This document shows, one piece after another, positions 38,464-47,003 of a DNA stretch of 64,000 nt. How positions within the stretch are numbered: the first letter of the stretch is position 1; the number at the start of each line of letters is the position of its first letter. The stretch is taken from the NCBI RefSeq assembly GCF_001975785.1, contig NZ_MSFI01000001.1, forward strand, positions 1 to 64,000, given 5' to 3'. This DNA is from Domibacillus epiphyticus. Lineage in GTDB: Bacteria > Bacillota > Bacilli > Bacillales > Domibacillaceae. The notes beneath the pieces are model-generated. The model was not told where the DNA came from. It did no database searches and was given only the letters and a program-made list of their open reading frames with translations. The position numbers and the translations under genes are program-made.

Positions 38464-39654
38464 TATTGGTGGTGCTGAAAATTCGTGATTGAGAAGCCGT
38501 TCTGTATAGTGAGCAGGTGCAGAAGGGGCCGAAGCATATACTCGGGATGCTTTAATGTCAAGTTCCAGAAAAGGCGTACCGGCTGCTGTCCGGGATATAA
38601 GAGGGACAGTGATCTCATTTTTAATTAACCGGATATATGAACGTCCATTGCCGTTCATTCCAAGAAGGCGTACAAAGGATAAGTTTTTCAAAGCAGTTTG
38701 CATTTCCTGCTTTGTTGTATTTGTTAATACATGTGTCATCATTCTCTGTAACCTTGTCCATGTGTAGCGTTTTGTTTTCACCTGCTCCATAAATGATTGA
38801 AACGATCCGCTTTTTAATGCCGCGTTCATAATTCTTGGACCAATACCTTCTTCAATTTCATAAATCGTTTCAAGATCATTTGGATGAATGGAAAGAAGCC
38901 GGTATCGCAACAAAGGCCAGTATAGATCCCAAGAATGGAGTAGACCGATATCTTGTTGTTCCATTAAAAAGGAGCGGACAGAATCAGGTAAAAAATCATC
39001 TACTTCTTTATGGTCAAATAATAATTTTCTAATTGCTGTTGCGCTGGCAATATGACCAGAAGCCTTTTGATCGTGATAACCAGGTCCTTTTCGCAAAATT
39101 GTCATAGGCTTCATAGGATTTGGCAGTGCATTATTTGCAGTCAAATAATGAAAACCGAGAATATTATTTGGCTTGGACAGGTCTAGCGGCAGAGGGTCAT
39201 CGGAAAAAATTTTTTCTCTTGCCAGCGTCTGTGAGACGGGATAACTGCTTCCTTTTTTCATAAATAAATGGACCCATTCATCTAATGCTTGTTTTTTTTC
39301 ATTAAGACGGTCGGCTGATATTGTAAATGGCTCGATTCGGCCTGTTTCACTGCCGAAGCAGAACGACTGGCATTTTAAATGATGGAGGATTTGAATGGCG
39401 CCGGAGGCAAAGATCTCTGCCTTTTGTGTGGAAAACGCATACGGGAGTTCAACTACGATATCAACTCCGTTATGAAGCGCCATTTTTGTACGCGTCCATT
39501 TATCGACGAGGGCTGGTTCTCCGCGCTGCAAAAAAGAGCCGCTCATCACAGCAATGATCACATCTGCATTTGACTGGCGCCTCGTTTCGTTTACATGATA
39601 AAGATGGCCATTATGGAATGGATTGTATTCAACGACAATACCGGCTGCGTTCAT
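38455..39654 (-). CDS. tmcAL: tRNA(Met) cytidine acetate ligase TmcAL
   Basis: 399 residues (YlbM). AGIVVEYNPFHNGHLYH holds the nucleotidyltransferase HxGH at 14-17. The family uses ATP and acetate to form N4-acetylcytidine in the anticodon of elongator tRNA-Met. AAAGGAATT precedes the ATG. Normal family length. Confidence 0.93.
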   Translation of the reverse strand: MNAAGIVVEYNPFHNGHLYHVNETRRQSNADVIIAVMSGSFLQRGEPALVDKWTRTKMALHNGVDIVVELPYAFSTQKAEIFASGAIQILHHLKCQSFCFGSETGRIEPFTISADRLNEKKQALDEWVHLFMKKGSSYPVSQTLAREKIFSDDPLPLDLSKPNNILGFHYLTANNALPNPMKPMTILRKGPGYHDQKASGHIASATAIRKLLFDHKEVDDFLPDSVRSFLMEQQDIGLLHSWDLYWPLLRYRLLSIHPNDLETIYEIEEGIGPRIMNAALKSGSFQSFMEQVKTKRYTWTRLQRMMTHVLTNTTKQEMQTALKNLSFVRLLGMNGNGRSYIRLIKNEITVPLISRTAAGTPFLELDIKASRVYASAPSAPAHYTERLLNHEFSAPPILF

Positions 39655-39745
39655 GAAATAATTCCTTTCTTAACGTGAATGTATCTTCATTTTCAAAGAT
39701 GGTGGCGAAAAAGTCAAACCGGCTTTTCACTGTAAAGAAAATATA

Positions 39746-39774
39746 TTGACATTCTATCTGGAGAGGGCTATAAT
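39746..39774 (+). promoter_or_regulatory. Consensus SigmaA promoter of ylbN-rpmF
   Basis: TTGACA (39746-39751) and TATAAT (39769-39774) with exactly 17 bases between them. This is a perfect match to both hexamers, 27 bases before the ylbN start. Confidence 0.85.
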
Positions 39775-39800
39775 TACTTTTGTTGCCTTGAGGTGATTAA

Positions 39801-40331
39801 ATGAAATGGTCAATAATACAATTGCAAAAATACCGCGACCGCGGTCTTGAAATCGACGAAAAAGTTGATTTAACCGAACTGACGACGCTCGATAACGATA
39901 TTCGCCGCATTTCACCTGTTCATATAACAGGCCGCGCGGATATTCGCCATGACCAGGTTGTTTTCCATGTGAAAGCAACAGGAGAAATGGTAGTGCCGTG
40001 TTCACGAACGCTTGTTGACGTATCGTACCCGTTTGATCTCCCGTTGACAGAAACGTTTCTTTTGAAACCGGAAGAAGGGGAGTCTTATGAAGCAGAAGAT
40101 GTTCACCTTCCAGAAGGAAACGTGATTGATTTACGGCCGATTCTAGAAGAAGCGATCATCCTGGAAATACCGATGCAGATTTTTAGTGAAGACGCAGACA
40201 AGCATGTTGTGCAGTCAGGGAAAGATTGGACGTTTTTTGAAGAAGAAGACGAGCTTCCTGAAAAAGAGAAGCCGAGCGTTGATCCGCGTTTAGCGGGACT
40301 GCAAAACTTCTTTACGTCTAATGAAGAGTAA
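39801..40331 (+). CDS. ylbN: YceD/DUF177 family protein YlbN
   Basis: 176 residues, acidic C-terminus. The DUF177 core (VVPCSRTLVDVSYPFDLPL, then DLRPILEEAIILEIPM) is present. The family is linked to large-subunit rRNA accumulation and is almost always just upstream of rpmF, as here. GAGGTGAT precedes the ATG. Confidence 0.9.
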   Translation: MKWSIIQLQKYRDRGLEIDEKVDLTELTTLDNDIRRISPVHITGRADIRHDQVVFHVKATGEMVVPCSRTLVDVSYPFDLPLTETFLLKPEEGESYEAEDVHLPEGNVIDLRPILEEAIILEIPMQIFSEDADKHVVQSGKDWTFFEEEDELPEKEKPSVDPRLAGLQNFFTSNEE

Positions 40332-40393
40332 TCGAGAAGTACAGCTATTCTGGCTTCATATAGTTTTTATTCCTTTAAGGAGGTGTATATCAC

Positions 40394-40567
40394 ATGGCAG
40401 TACCTTTTAGAAGAACATCCACTACACGCAAAAACAAACGCCGTACGCACTTCAAACTACAAGTGCCGGGTATGGTTTCTTGCCCGAACTGCGGTGAAAT
40501 GAAACTTGCGCACCGCGTGTGCAAAGAGTGCGGAACATATAAAGGTAAAGAAGTCGTTAGCAAATAA
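40394..40567 (+). CDS. rpmF: Ribosomal protein L32
   Basis: 57 residues, [10 protein letters not shown], very basic. Zinc-binding Cys pairs CPNC (30-33) and CKEC (43-46) are both complete, so this is the C+ (zinc) form. AAGGAGGTG ends about 9 bases before the ATG. Cotranscribed with ylbN from the consensus promoter. Confidence 0.97.
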   Translation: MAVPFRRTSTTRKNKRRTHFKLQVPGMVSCPNCGEMKLAHRVCKECGTYKGKEVVSK

Positions 40568-40642
40568 GACGACCATCAAATCTTTCAAAAAAGGCGGAGA
40601 GGCCATGGCTCTCTGCTTTTTTTGTGCTTGTTTTTCTTTCTG

Positions 40643-40656
40643 TGAAAGCGCTAAAA
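40643..40656. promoter_or_regulatory. Possible cre site before the enoyl-CoA hydratase-like gene
   Basis: TGAAAGCGCTAAAA is a close match to the CcpA cre consensus, 25 bases upstream of the start codon. A position this close to the start would fit repression. Confidence 0.4.
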
Positions 40657-40680
40657 TATTGAAAAAGGGGGTCATTGGAA

Positions 40681-41442
40681 ATGGAATACACGATCAAGCT
40701 GGATGAACAAAGCGGAATTCTGTTATTCACCATAACGCGTGCTGAGAAGCGCAATGCCGTCAATTATACTGTAATGACTGGACTGAAAGAAGCGGTTGAA
40801 CGGGCAAAAGAAGATGACGTGCGAGTCCTTGCCGTTACTGGAGAAGGTGACCGTGCATTTTGTTCAGGCGGTGATTTGTCTGTGTTTCATTCGCTCCGCA
40901 CTGAAGAAGAAGCATATGCAATGCTGTCGAAAATGGGCGCTGTTTTATATGAGCTGGCAACGCTTCCTAAACCGACAGTTGCCTTACTTAACGGAACAGC
41001 TTTAGGAGGCGGGTGTGAGGTCGCCGCCGCATGTGACTATCGTATTGCCCGGAGCGGCGTGAAAATAGGATTTATTCAAGGAAGACAGTCTATTACAACC
41101 GGCTGGGGAGGGGGAACCCTCTTATATGAGCGAATCGAACCTCGTTATGCCTTTAAAATGCTGTCAGAAGCTGCTGTGTTCCATGCAGAACAGCTTGAAG
41201 TTTTCGGCTTTATTGACATGATAGATGAAAGAGCCGGGATGGATGAGGCAAGAAGTTTTTTCGAAAATGAGCTGACGATACATAGCACGGTGCTTACTGC
41301 TTATAAAAAAATGCGCATAGCGAGATGGGATTCATATGGTCTTAAAGAAAGAATCGAGCAGGAAATAAAGCAATGTGCTGCTTTATGGGAGCAGGAAGCG
41401 CATCATGATGCTGTTGCGAATTTTTTATCAAAAAAAGAATAA
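40681..41442 (+). CDS. Enoyl-CoA hydratase/isomerase family protein
   Basis: 253 residues from ATG 40681 (AAGGGGG nine bases upstream; a TTG at 40675 is too close). Crotonase fold: AFCSGGDLSVF supplies the first oxyanion segment and GTALGGGCEVAAACDYRIA the second. The usual catalytic Glu pair of hydratases is not obvious, so the substrate is uncertain. In B. subtilis the slot after rpmF holds ylbO/gerR; here a crotonase gene occupies it. A cre-like site upstream suggests carbon control. Confidence 0.82.
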   Translation: MEYTIKLDEQSGILLFTITRAEKRNAVNYTVMTGLKEAVERAKEDDVRVLAVTGEGDRAFCSGGDLSVFHSLRTEEEAYAMLSKMGAVLYELATLPKPTVALLNGTALGGGCEVAAACDYRIARSGVKIGFIQGRQSITTGWGGGTLLYERIEPRYAFKMLSEAAVFHAEQLEVFGFIDMIDERAGMDEARSFFENELTIHSTVLTAYKKMRIARWDSYGLKERIEQEIKQCAALWEQEAHHDAVANFLSKKE

Positions 41443-41474
41443 AAGCTGCCTCAGCCATTGAGACAGCTTTTTTC
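41443..41474. terminator. Bidirectional terminator after the crotonase gene
   Basis: AAAGCTGCCTCA pairs with TGAGACAGCTTT (one mismatch) around GCCAT, followed by T residues. Convergent ylbP ends here too. Confidence 0.83.
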
Positions 41475-41475
41475 A

Positions 41476-41931
41476 TCAGCTTATTTTTTGTGTATCGACA
41501 GCATTCGGATCCCAAAGCAGGCGTGAGCTATTCTCGGATACGGATACAAAATTCATTTTGTTCCAGAATGACTGCGACTTAACTCTTGGCTTTGTCATGA
41601 TTGGCAAGTTAAATGATTTTGCAAACTCCACAAGCAAAAGGCCGAGGCCTTTTTTTTGAAAATCAGGAAGCACTTCAAGCTTCCAAATTTCAAGGTATTT
41701 TTCACTAGCTGGAATAAGGTTCAGCTTATCTTCACGAATGTATAAACACATGCGTGCAGCGAGACGGTCGCCGTAATAAATCCCATAAAAAGGAGAGGTT
41801 GTATTGTCTTCCACCATTGATATTTCAAGTTCTTCAAGCATCGACAGTTCTTCAAGTCCATACTCTTTAAACGATTTGAATTCCTCAATCGTTTTAAAAT
41901 TCATTTTTAAATTTTCCACTTTTAATCCCAT
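41476..41931 (-). CDS. ylbP: GNAT family N-acetyltransferase YlbP
   Basis: 151 residues from ATG 41931, seven bases after AAAGGAGGA; the longer frame would include that ribosome site. GNAT motif A is seen in LEVLPDFQKKGLGLLLVEFA. YlbP is conserved beside panE in Bacillus. Substrate unknown. Confidence 0.85.
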   Translation of the reverse strand: MGLKVENLKMNFKTIEEFKSFKEYGLEELSMLEELEISMVEDNTTSPFYGIYYGDRLAARMCLYIREDKLNLIPASEKYLEIWKLEVLPDFQKKGLGLLLVEFAKSFNLPIMTKPRVKSQSFWNKMNFVSVSENSSRLLWDPNAVDTQKIS

Positions 41932-42044
41932 GTATAATCCTCCTTTGCAATCTTGCTTTCCCTTTTTGTTCACTTTCTATTATATAATATAAAAATCAAA
42001 AATTGTAGTGAAAGTAAGAGAACGCTTACATTTTAGGGGGGCTA

Positions 42045-42941
42045 ATGATGAATATTTCGATCATTGGGGGCGGTGCAGTGGGATTATTCTTTGCTTCACA
42101 GTGGAGCAAAGATCATTGTGTCACGCTTTGGACAAGGACAGACATGCAGGCGGAAATGATACAGCGTGATGGATTATATATATTTGAGAATGGGAACGAA
42201 AACGTGCAATATATTCAATCAAAAAAAATAGGCTGTCAACCTCTACAAGCAGACCTTATTGTAGTGGCGGTGAAACAATATAATATGAAAGACGTCATGG
42301 GAGAATTAACAAATGCAAAGAGTCATTCTATCATGTTTATACAAAATGGCATGGGTCATCTCGATCTTTTGGATAAGCTCCCTCATCATCATATATATAC
42401 TGCGTCTGTAGAACATGGCCTCGTTAAAATTAACGGGGGGACGATTCAAGTGAACGGACGAAATAAAACGAATATAGGTGCATTTCGGGGCGGGACAGAA
42501 GAAATCATTGATCATTTGCAAACCGATTCATTTCGATTCGAATGGAGAGAAAATATTCATCACATGATGATTGAAAAAATGGCGGCCAATGCCATTATTA
42601 ACCCCCTCACCGCAATGTTGAATGTAAAGAATGGGCAAATCGCTCAAAATGAGCATTATCGATCCATCGCAAAAGATCTTTGCCGGGAGTTTGCCTCTGT
42701 TTTTTCGTATAAATCAGAAGAAGAAACATTTGAATCTGTTCTATCGATTTGCAAAAACACAGCTTATAATGAATCATCTATGCTAAAAGACGTAAAAGAA
42801 GGACGTCTTACGGAAATCGATGCGATTGTTGGTGTATTGGTAAAAGAAGCTGAAAAGAAAGGTTGTCATGTACCATTGTTTCGTATGATATACAACATGA
42901 TCAAAGGGAAAGAAAACATGCCGCCACTTATGTCAAATTAA
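42045..42941 (+). CDS. panE: 2-dehydropantoate 2-reductase
   Basis: 298 residues (YlbQ). N-terminal NADP-binding GGGAVGLFFA, and a C-terminal helical domain with KMAANAIINPLTA carrying the catalytic Lys. Makes pantoate for coenzyme A, complementing coaD in the same window. AGGGGGGC precedes the tandem ATG-ATG start. The gene end overlaps the decayed ABC-ATPase remnant read on the other strand. Confidence 0.92.
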   Translation: MMNISIIGGGAVGLFFASQWSKDHCVTLWTRTDMQAEMIQRDGLYIFENGNENVQYIQSKKIGCQPLQADLIVVAVKQYNMKDVMGELTNAKSHSIMFIQNGMGHLDLLDKLPHHHIYTASVEHGLVKINGGTIQVNGRNKTNIGAFRGGTEEIIDHLQTDSFRFEWRENIHHMMIEKMAANAIINPLTAMLNVKNGQIAQNEHYRSIAKDLCREFASVFSYKSEEETFESVLSICKNTAYNESSMLKDVKEGRLTEIDAIVGVLVKEAEKKGCHVPLFRMIYNMIKGKENMPPLMSN

Positions 42942-43146
42942 GTTCAGCTTGCCTGTTTTCAAAATGCGTCCCCTATCCATCATAATCGCTTGGTCAGCAA
43001 TAACACGGGCATCCTCCTGATTGTGTGTGACGAAATGGGCATAATGCCTGTTTTTTATAAAATATCAAGCAGTTTATTACGAATTTTCTCGGCAAAATTA
43101 AATCCAATTGCGAGAATCGGCTGTCGTATGTAATGAGAAGCAGACG
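42933..43146 (-). pseudogene. Decayed ABC-transporter ATPase gene, C-terminal half
   Basis: Reading the minus strand, three consecutive frames carry pieces of one ABC ATPase. First comes a degraded Walker B/D-loop, LLLITYDSRFSQLD, resembling LLLLDEPFSALD. Next, after a frame change, is EKIRNKLLDIL. Then, after another frame change in an A-run, is HFVTHNQEDARVIADQ with an intact H-loop His and a normal C-terminal stretch IMMDRGRILKTG, ending at 42933. Walker A and the signature LSGGQ are not recognisable upstream. The gene is dead and lies in the 534-base gap between panE and bshC. Confidence 0.72.
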
Positions 43147-43475
43147 ATTCTTCTTCGATCCTTGTGGTGTAAACACATTCAGCTCACGATCGAGCCAGAG
43201 AAAGAATCCCAGTACACCCATTGCAAATGTATACGTGATGGGAGTAAGAAAATCGTGAAGAAAAATATCGCACCTGCTAAAATTCATAATGTCATATTAG
43301 CCATGGCCGACTTTTATATCAATTTGATCTCGAAGTGTTAACTGCACAAAGCCGGTATAGTTTTATATGCCATATCCTAAATAATTATGTATGGAACAGG
43401 CACATTGTTTTTCCTTTCCTTACAACAGGTGGTATACTCAAACAAGAAAATTGTGCGCAGAAAGGAAGTACATTT

Positions 43476-45092
43476 ATGGAACAAGAACGCATTTCTGTTC
43501 CCGCCTTAAACCAGTTTGCGAAAGACTACATAAGCGGAAGAGAACAAACCGCGTCGTATTTTGATTACAATCCGTTTCAACAGTCTGATTTTGTAAAAAG
43601 AGCGGCTGATTTACAAACGCGATTATTTGAACGAGACAAGCTTGCCCAAATCATTCGAGACTACATGACACCATTTCAATTAACCGGCGAGATCGAACGG
43701 TCTCTCGAAAAGCTTAAAAATGAGAAATCAGTTGTCGTTATTGGCGGACAGCAGGCAGGACTGTTAACAGGCCCGCTTTATTCCATACATAAAATCATTT
43801 CAATTATACAAACCGCTGCGGCCCAGGAAAAAGAACTGGGCATTCCAGTTGTTCCTGTTTTCTGGATAGCCGGGGAAGACCATGACTTATTGGAAATTAA
43901 TCATGTTTATGTTGAAAAGGATGGCCAGATGCAAAAGATGGGCTACCCAGAGCGTTTCGTTAAAAAACAAATGGCGTCAGAAACTGTGTATGAGAAGGGC
44001 ATAATGGAAAAATGGGTGACAACCATATTTTCCTCAATGCAGGAAACGATGTATACGAATGAGCTGTTAAAAGATGTTCTCCAAGCTGTTCAGCAGCAGG
44101 AAACCTTCACGGCTTTTTTTGCACAATTGACCCAAACGCTTTTCAGCAAGTACGGTCTATTGCTCATTGATGCAGCAGACCCCGGCTTAAGGAAACTGGA
44201 GGCTCCTTTTTTTAAACGTTTAATTGTCGAAAATAAAGAGCTTGCGGCTTCTGTTGCCCGTTCACAGGAAAAGGTTAAAAGGGATGGCTACAAGCCGGCT
44301 ATTGAAACAGGTGAACATCCTGCCAATCTGTTTTTGAATGAAGATGGTGAACGCTATTTACTTGAAAAAGACGGCGATGCTTTTGTAAGTAAAAGCGGTA
44401 AAACATATTCGGAAGAGGAACTGCTCCAATTGCTTGAGATCTCACCGCAAATCTTCAGCAATAATGTCGTTTCCCGTCCCCTGATGCAGGAATGGATATT
44501 CCCAACACTGGCGTTTATAGCGGGACCCGGCGAAATCGCCTATTGGGCAGAACTGAAGGATGCGTTTCACTATTTTGACATGAACATGCCTCCGGTTGTA
44601 CCGCGTGTAAATATCACCCTCATTGAACGGTCTATTGCTGGAGCAGTAACTAGTACAGATATGACTATTCAGGATATTATAAAGTTCGGTGTAAAAGCGG
44701 AAAAGGAAGCCTATATTGAATCCGTAAGAGACCGTCATTTACATGAACTGGTCGCTGATATGAAAGAAGCCCTATTTGCGAGCTACGAAAAAATCGAGAA
44801 TCGTGCAGCGGAACTCCATAAGGGGCTGAAGCCAATCGTGGAAAAGAACAAGGCATACCATGCCCGGCAAATTGACTATTTAATTAAAAAAAGCGATACA
44901 GTGCTTGAACAAACCCAGGCTGCTTCTCTCCTTCGATTTGACCGTATTGAAGCTGCTTTGCATCCTGGGGGGCCCCAAGAAAGAATTTGGAATCTCTACC
45001 CTTTTTTAAATGCGTACGGTCCAGAATTTTTAGATGAATTACTAAAACAGCCATTTGTTTATAATGGGGACCATTATCTTGTTTATATATGA
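43476..45092 (+). CDS. bshC: Bacillithiol biosynthesis cysteine-adding enzyme BshC
   Basis: 538 residues from ATG 43476 (AAAGGAAG upstream); the 47-codon open extension upstream is intergenic. The nucleotide-binding GGQQAGLLTGPLYSI and the FWIAGEDHDLLEINHVY segment are characteristic. Completes bacillithiol from GlcN-malate and cysteine. A TATACT -10 with preceding TGG lies near 43433. Position between panE and mraZ follows B. subtilis yllA. Confidence 0.93.
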   Translation: MEQERISVPALNQFAKDYISGREQTASYFDYNPFQQSDFVKRAADLQTRLFERDKLAQIIRDYMTPFQLTGEIERSLEKLKNEKSVVVIGGQQAGLLTGPLYSIHKIISIIQTAAAQEKELGIPVVPVFWIAGEDHDLLEINHVYVEKDGQMQKMGYPERFVKKQMASETVYEKGIMEKWVTTIFSSMQETMYTNELLKDVLQAVQQQETFTAFFAQLTQTLFSKYGLLLIDAADPGLRKLEAPFFKRLIVENKELAASVARSQEKVKRDGYKPAIETGEHPANLFLNEDGERYLLEKDGDAFVSKSGKTYSEEELLQLLEISPQIFSNNVVSRPLMQEWIFPTLAFIAGPGEIAYWAELKDAFHYFDMNMPPVVPRVNITLIERSIAGAVTSTDMTIQDIIKFGVKAEKEAYIESVRDRHLHELVADMKEALFASYEKIENRAAELHKGLKPIVEKNKAYHARQIDYLIKKSDTVLEQTQAASLLRFDRIEAALHPGGPQERIWNLYPFLNAYGPEFLDELLKQPFVYNGDHYLVYI

Positions 45093-45095
45093 ATA

Positions 45096-45127
45096 AAAAG
45101 TCTGCCTTTTTGGCAGGCTTTTTTTGT
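45096..45127 (+). terminator. Terminator after bshC
   Basis: AAAGTCTGCC pairs with GGCAGGCTTT around TTTTT, with a T-run afterwards. Confidence 0.82.
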
Positions 45128-45184
45128 ATGAACAGAAGAAGAAAAGGCATAGGATAAATAAAGGGATTTGGTGTAATGAAAATG

Positions 45185-45210
45185 GTGGTGCAAAGTGGGG
45201 GGATGTGGTA
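45185..45210 (+). promoter_or_regulatory. MraZ box: three 10-base-phased GTGGNR repeats
   Basis: GTGGTG (45185), GTGGGG (45195) and GTGGTA (45205) recur at exactly 10 bases. A fourth related GTGGGG is at 45226, out of phase. Such helically phased repeats upstream of mraZ are the known operator of MraZ, which autoregulates the dcw operon. Confidence 0.72.
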
Positions 45211-45239
45211 AAGTTAGTGTAGAAAGTGGGGAAACAGCG

Positions 45240-45671
45240 ATGTTCATGGGCGAATACCGTCATTCGATTGATGAAAAAGGAAGAGTCATAATCCCTGCAA
45301 AATTTCGTGGGGATGCCGGTAAAACGTTCATCGTGACGAGAGGCCTTGATGAATGTTTGTTTCTTTACACACTAACCGAATGGAAATCGCTTGAAGAAAA
45401 ATTGTTGACTCTGCCGCTAACAAAAAAAGATGCAAGGGCTTTTACCCGTTTCTTCTTTTCAGGTGCCAATGACTGTACCCTGGATAAGCAGGGGCGCATT
45501 AATTTGTCTGATTCCCTAATGAAATATGCGTCACTTGAAAAAGATTGCGTCATTGTCGGTGTCTCAAATCGGATAGAAATTTGGAGTGCTTCCAAATGGG
45601 ACAACTACCTTGAACTTTCTGAACAGTCATTTTCAGACATTGCTGAAAATTTAACAGACTTTGATTTATAA
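45240..45671 (+). CDS. mraZ: Transcriptional regulator MraZ
   Basis: 143 residues from ATG 45240. Two SpoVT/AbrB-like swapped-hairpin repeats carry the DxxxR signatures, [12 protein letters not shown] in the first and [10 protein letters not shown] in the second. The upstream in-frame extension covers the MraZ boxes and is not coding. First gene of the dcw cluster; its end overlaps the longest rsmH frame. Confidence 0.93.
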   Translation: MFMGEYRHSIDEKGRVIIPAKFRGDAGKTFIVTRGLDECLFLYTLTEWKSLEEKLLTLPLTKKDARAFTRFFFSGANDCTLDKQGRINLSDSLMKYASLEKDCVIVGVSNRIEIWSASKWDNYLELSEQSFSDIAENLTDFDL

Positions 45672-45693
45672 ATTTGATTGGACTGATATAAAC

Positions 45694-46641
45694 ATGGATT
45701 TTAAACATACGACCGTGCTTTTGCGTGAAACGGTCGACGGGCTTAATATTCGGCCTGATGGCATTTACGTGGACTGTACACTTGGCGGAGCAGGGCATAG
45801 TGAATATTTGCTCTCCCAACTCGGGACTAATGGGAAGTTATACGTTTTTGACCAAGACGATACAGCTATTGAACATGCAAAAGATCGGCTTGCCCCGTTT
45901 GGTGACCGCGTTGTTTTTATAAAGAGCAATTTTGAACACATAAAAAGAGAACTAGCTAACTACGGTGTTAAGGGTGTTGACGGTATTTTATATGATCTTG
46001 GAGTCTCATCACCACAGCTAGATACGCCGGAACGCGGATTTAGCTATCATCATGATGCGCCGCTGGATATGCGTATGGATATAAACGCATCGCTTACCGC
46101 TTATGACGTTGTTAATGAATGGCCATTTGAACAGCTTGTCCGTATTTTTTTTAAATACGGAGAAGAAAAATTTTCTAAGCAAATTGCAAGAAAAATTGAA
46201 GCGGCCCGTGAACTAAAACCGATCGAAACAACGGGTGAATTGGTAGAATTAATTAAAGAAGCAATTCCAGCACCGGCCAGACGTAAAGGGGGGCATCCTG
46301 CTAAGCGTGTCTTTCAAGCCATACGAATTGCCGTCAATGATGAGCTGGGTGTATTTGAGCGTTCGCTCCATGATGCGATTGATTTGCTCAATTTGAATGG
46401 GAGAATTAGTGTTATTACATTTCATTCGCTTGAAGATCGAATTTGTAAAACAGTGTTTAAAGACGCTTCAACAGGACCAGATCTGCCGCCAGGATTGCCA
46501 GTTATACCAAAAGAATATGAACCGGTATTAAAACTTATAACTAGAAAACCAATTGTTCCTGAAGAACAGGAAGTAGAAGAAAATAACCGTGCGCGTTCAG
46601 CAAAACTTCGTATTGCAGAAAAAAGAAAGACAACCTTTTAG
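45694..46641 (+). CDS. rsmH: 16S rRNA (cytosine(1402)-N4)-methyltransferase RsmH
   Basis: 315 residues from ATG 45694 ([17 protein letters not shown]). SAM-binding [13 protein letters not shown], then [11 protein letters not shown] and [14 protein letters not shown], are the conserved MraW motifs. Ribosome site is weak (GGACTGAT); a TTG at 45661 overlapping mraZ is less likely. Confidence 0.94.
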   Translation: MDFKHTTVLLRETVDGLNIRPDGIYVDCTLGGAGHSEYLLSQLGTNGKLYVFDQDDTAIEHAKDRLAPFGDRVVFIKSNFEHIKRELANYGVKGVDGILYDLGVSSPQLDTPERGFSYHHDAPLDMRMDINASLTAYDVVNEWPFEQLVRIFFKYGEEKFSKQIARKIEAARELKPIETTGELVELIKEAIPAPARRKGGHPAKRVFQAIRIAVNDELGVFERSLHDAIDLLNLNGRISVITFHSLEDRICKTVFKDASTGPDLPPGLPVIPKEYEPVLKLITRKPIVPEEQEVEENNRARSAKLRIAEKRKTTF

Positions 46642-46652
46642 GGGGGATAAAG

Positions 46653-47003
46653 ATGAACGAAACTGCGAAAAAGCTAGCCGTTGAAGAACCAAAAACGCAA
46701 TTTAATGCGCAGCGGAAAATAACAAAACAGTTTTTTACACCAGGTGAGAAAGTACTATTTCTTGTTTTTGTGCTGACTGTCTGTTTCATGAGCGCCAAAC
46801 TTATATCTACGCAGGCGGCTATTTATGAAACCAACAAACAAATACAAGACATGGAAGCTAAAATACAGGAGCAGGAAAAGATAAATCATGATCTTGAAAT
46901 ACAGATAAGTGAAGAAAGCACATATGAAAAAATTTGGGAACGGGCAAAAGCAATGGGTCTTGATTTAAGCGATCAAAATATTAAGGTTGTTGAACCGAAA
47001 TGA
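46653..47003 (+). CDS. ftsL: Cell division protein FtsL
   Basis: 116 residues, bitopic: cytoplasmic N-terminus, one membrane helix (about 29-50), then a coiled-coil (QIQDMEAKIQEQEKINHDLE). AGGGGGG precedes the ATG and the stop overlaps the pbpB start (ATGA). Partner of DivIC and DivIB at the septum. Confidence 0.92.
   Translation: MNETAKKLAVEEPKTQFNAQRKITKQFFTPGEKVLFLVFVLTVCFMSAKLISTQAAIYETNKQIQDMEAKIQEQEKINHDLEIQISEESTYEKIWERAKAMGLDLSDQNIKVVEPK

Noticed and set aside
42994-43287. Minus-strand 97-codon frame as an intact gene
   Set aside because: It crosses pieces of a degraded ABC ATPase in the wrong frame; better explained as part of the pseudogene remnant.
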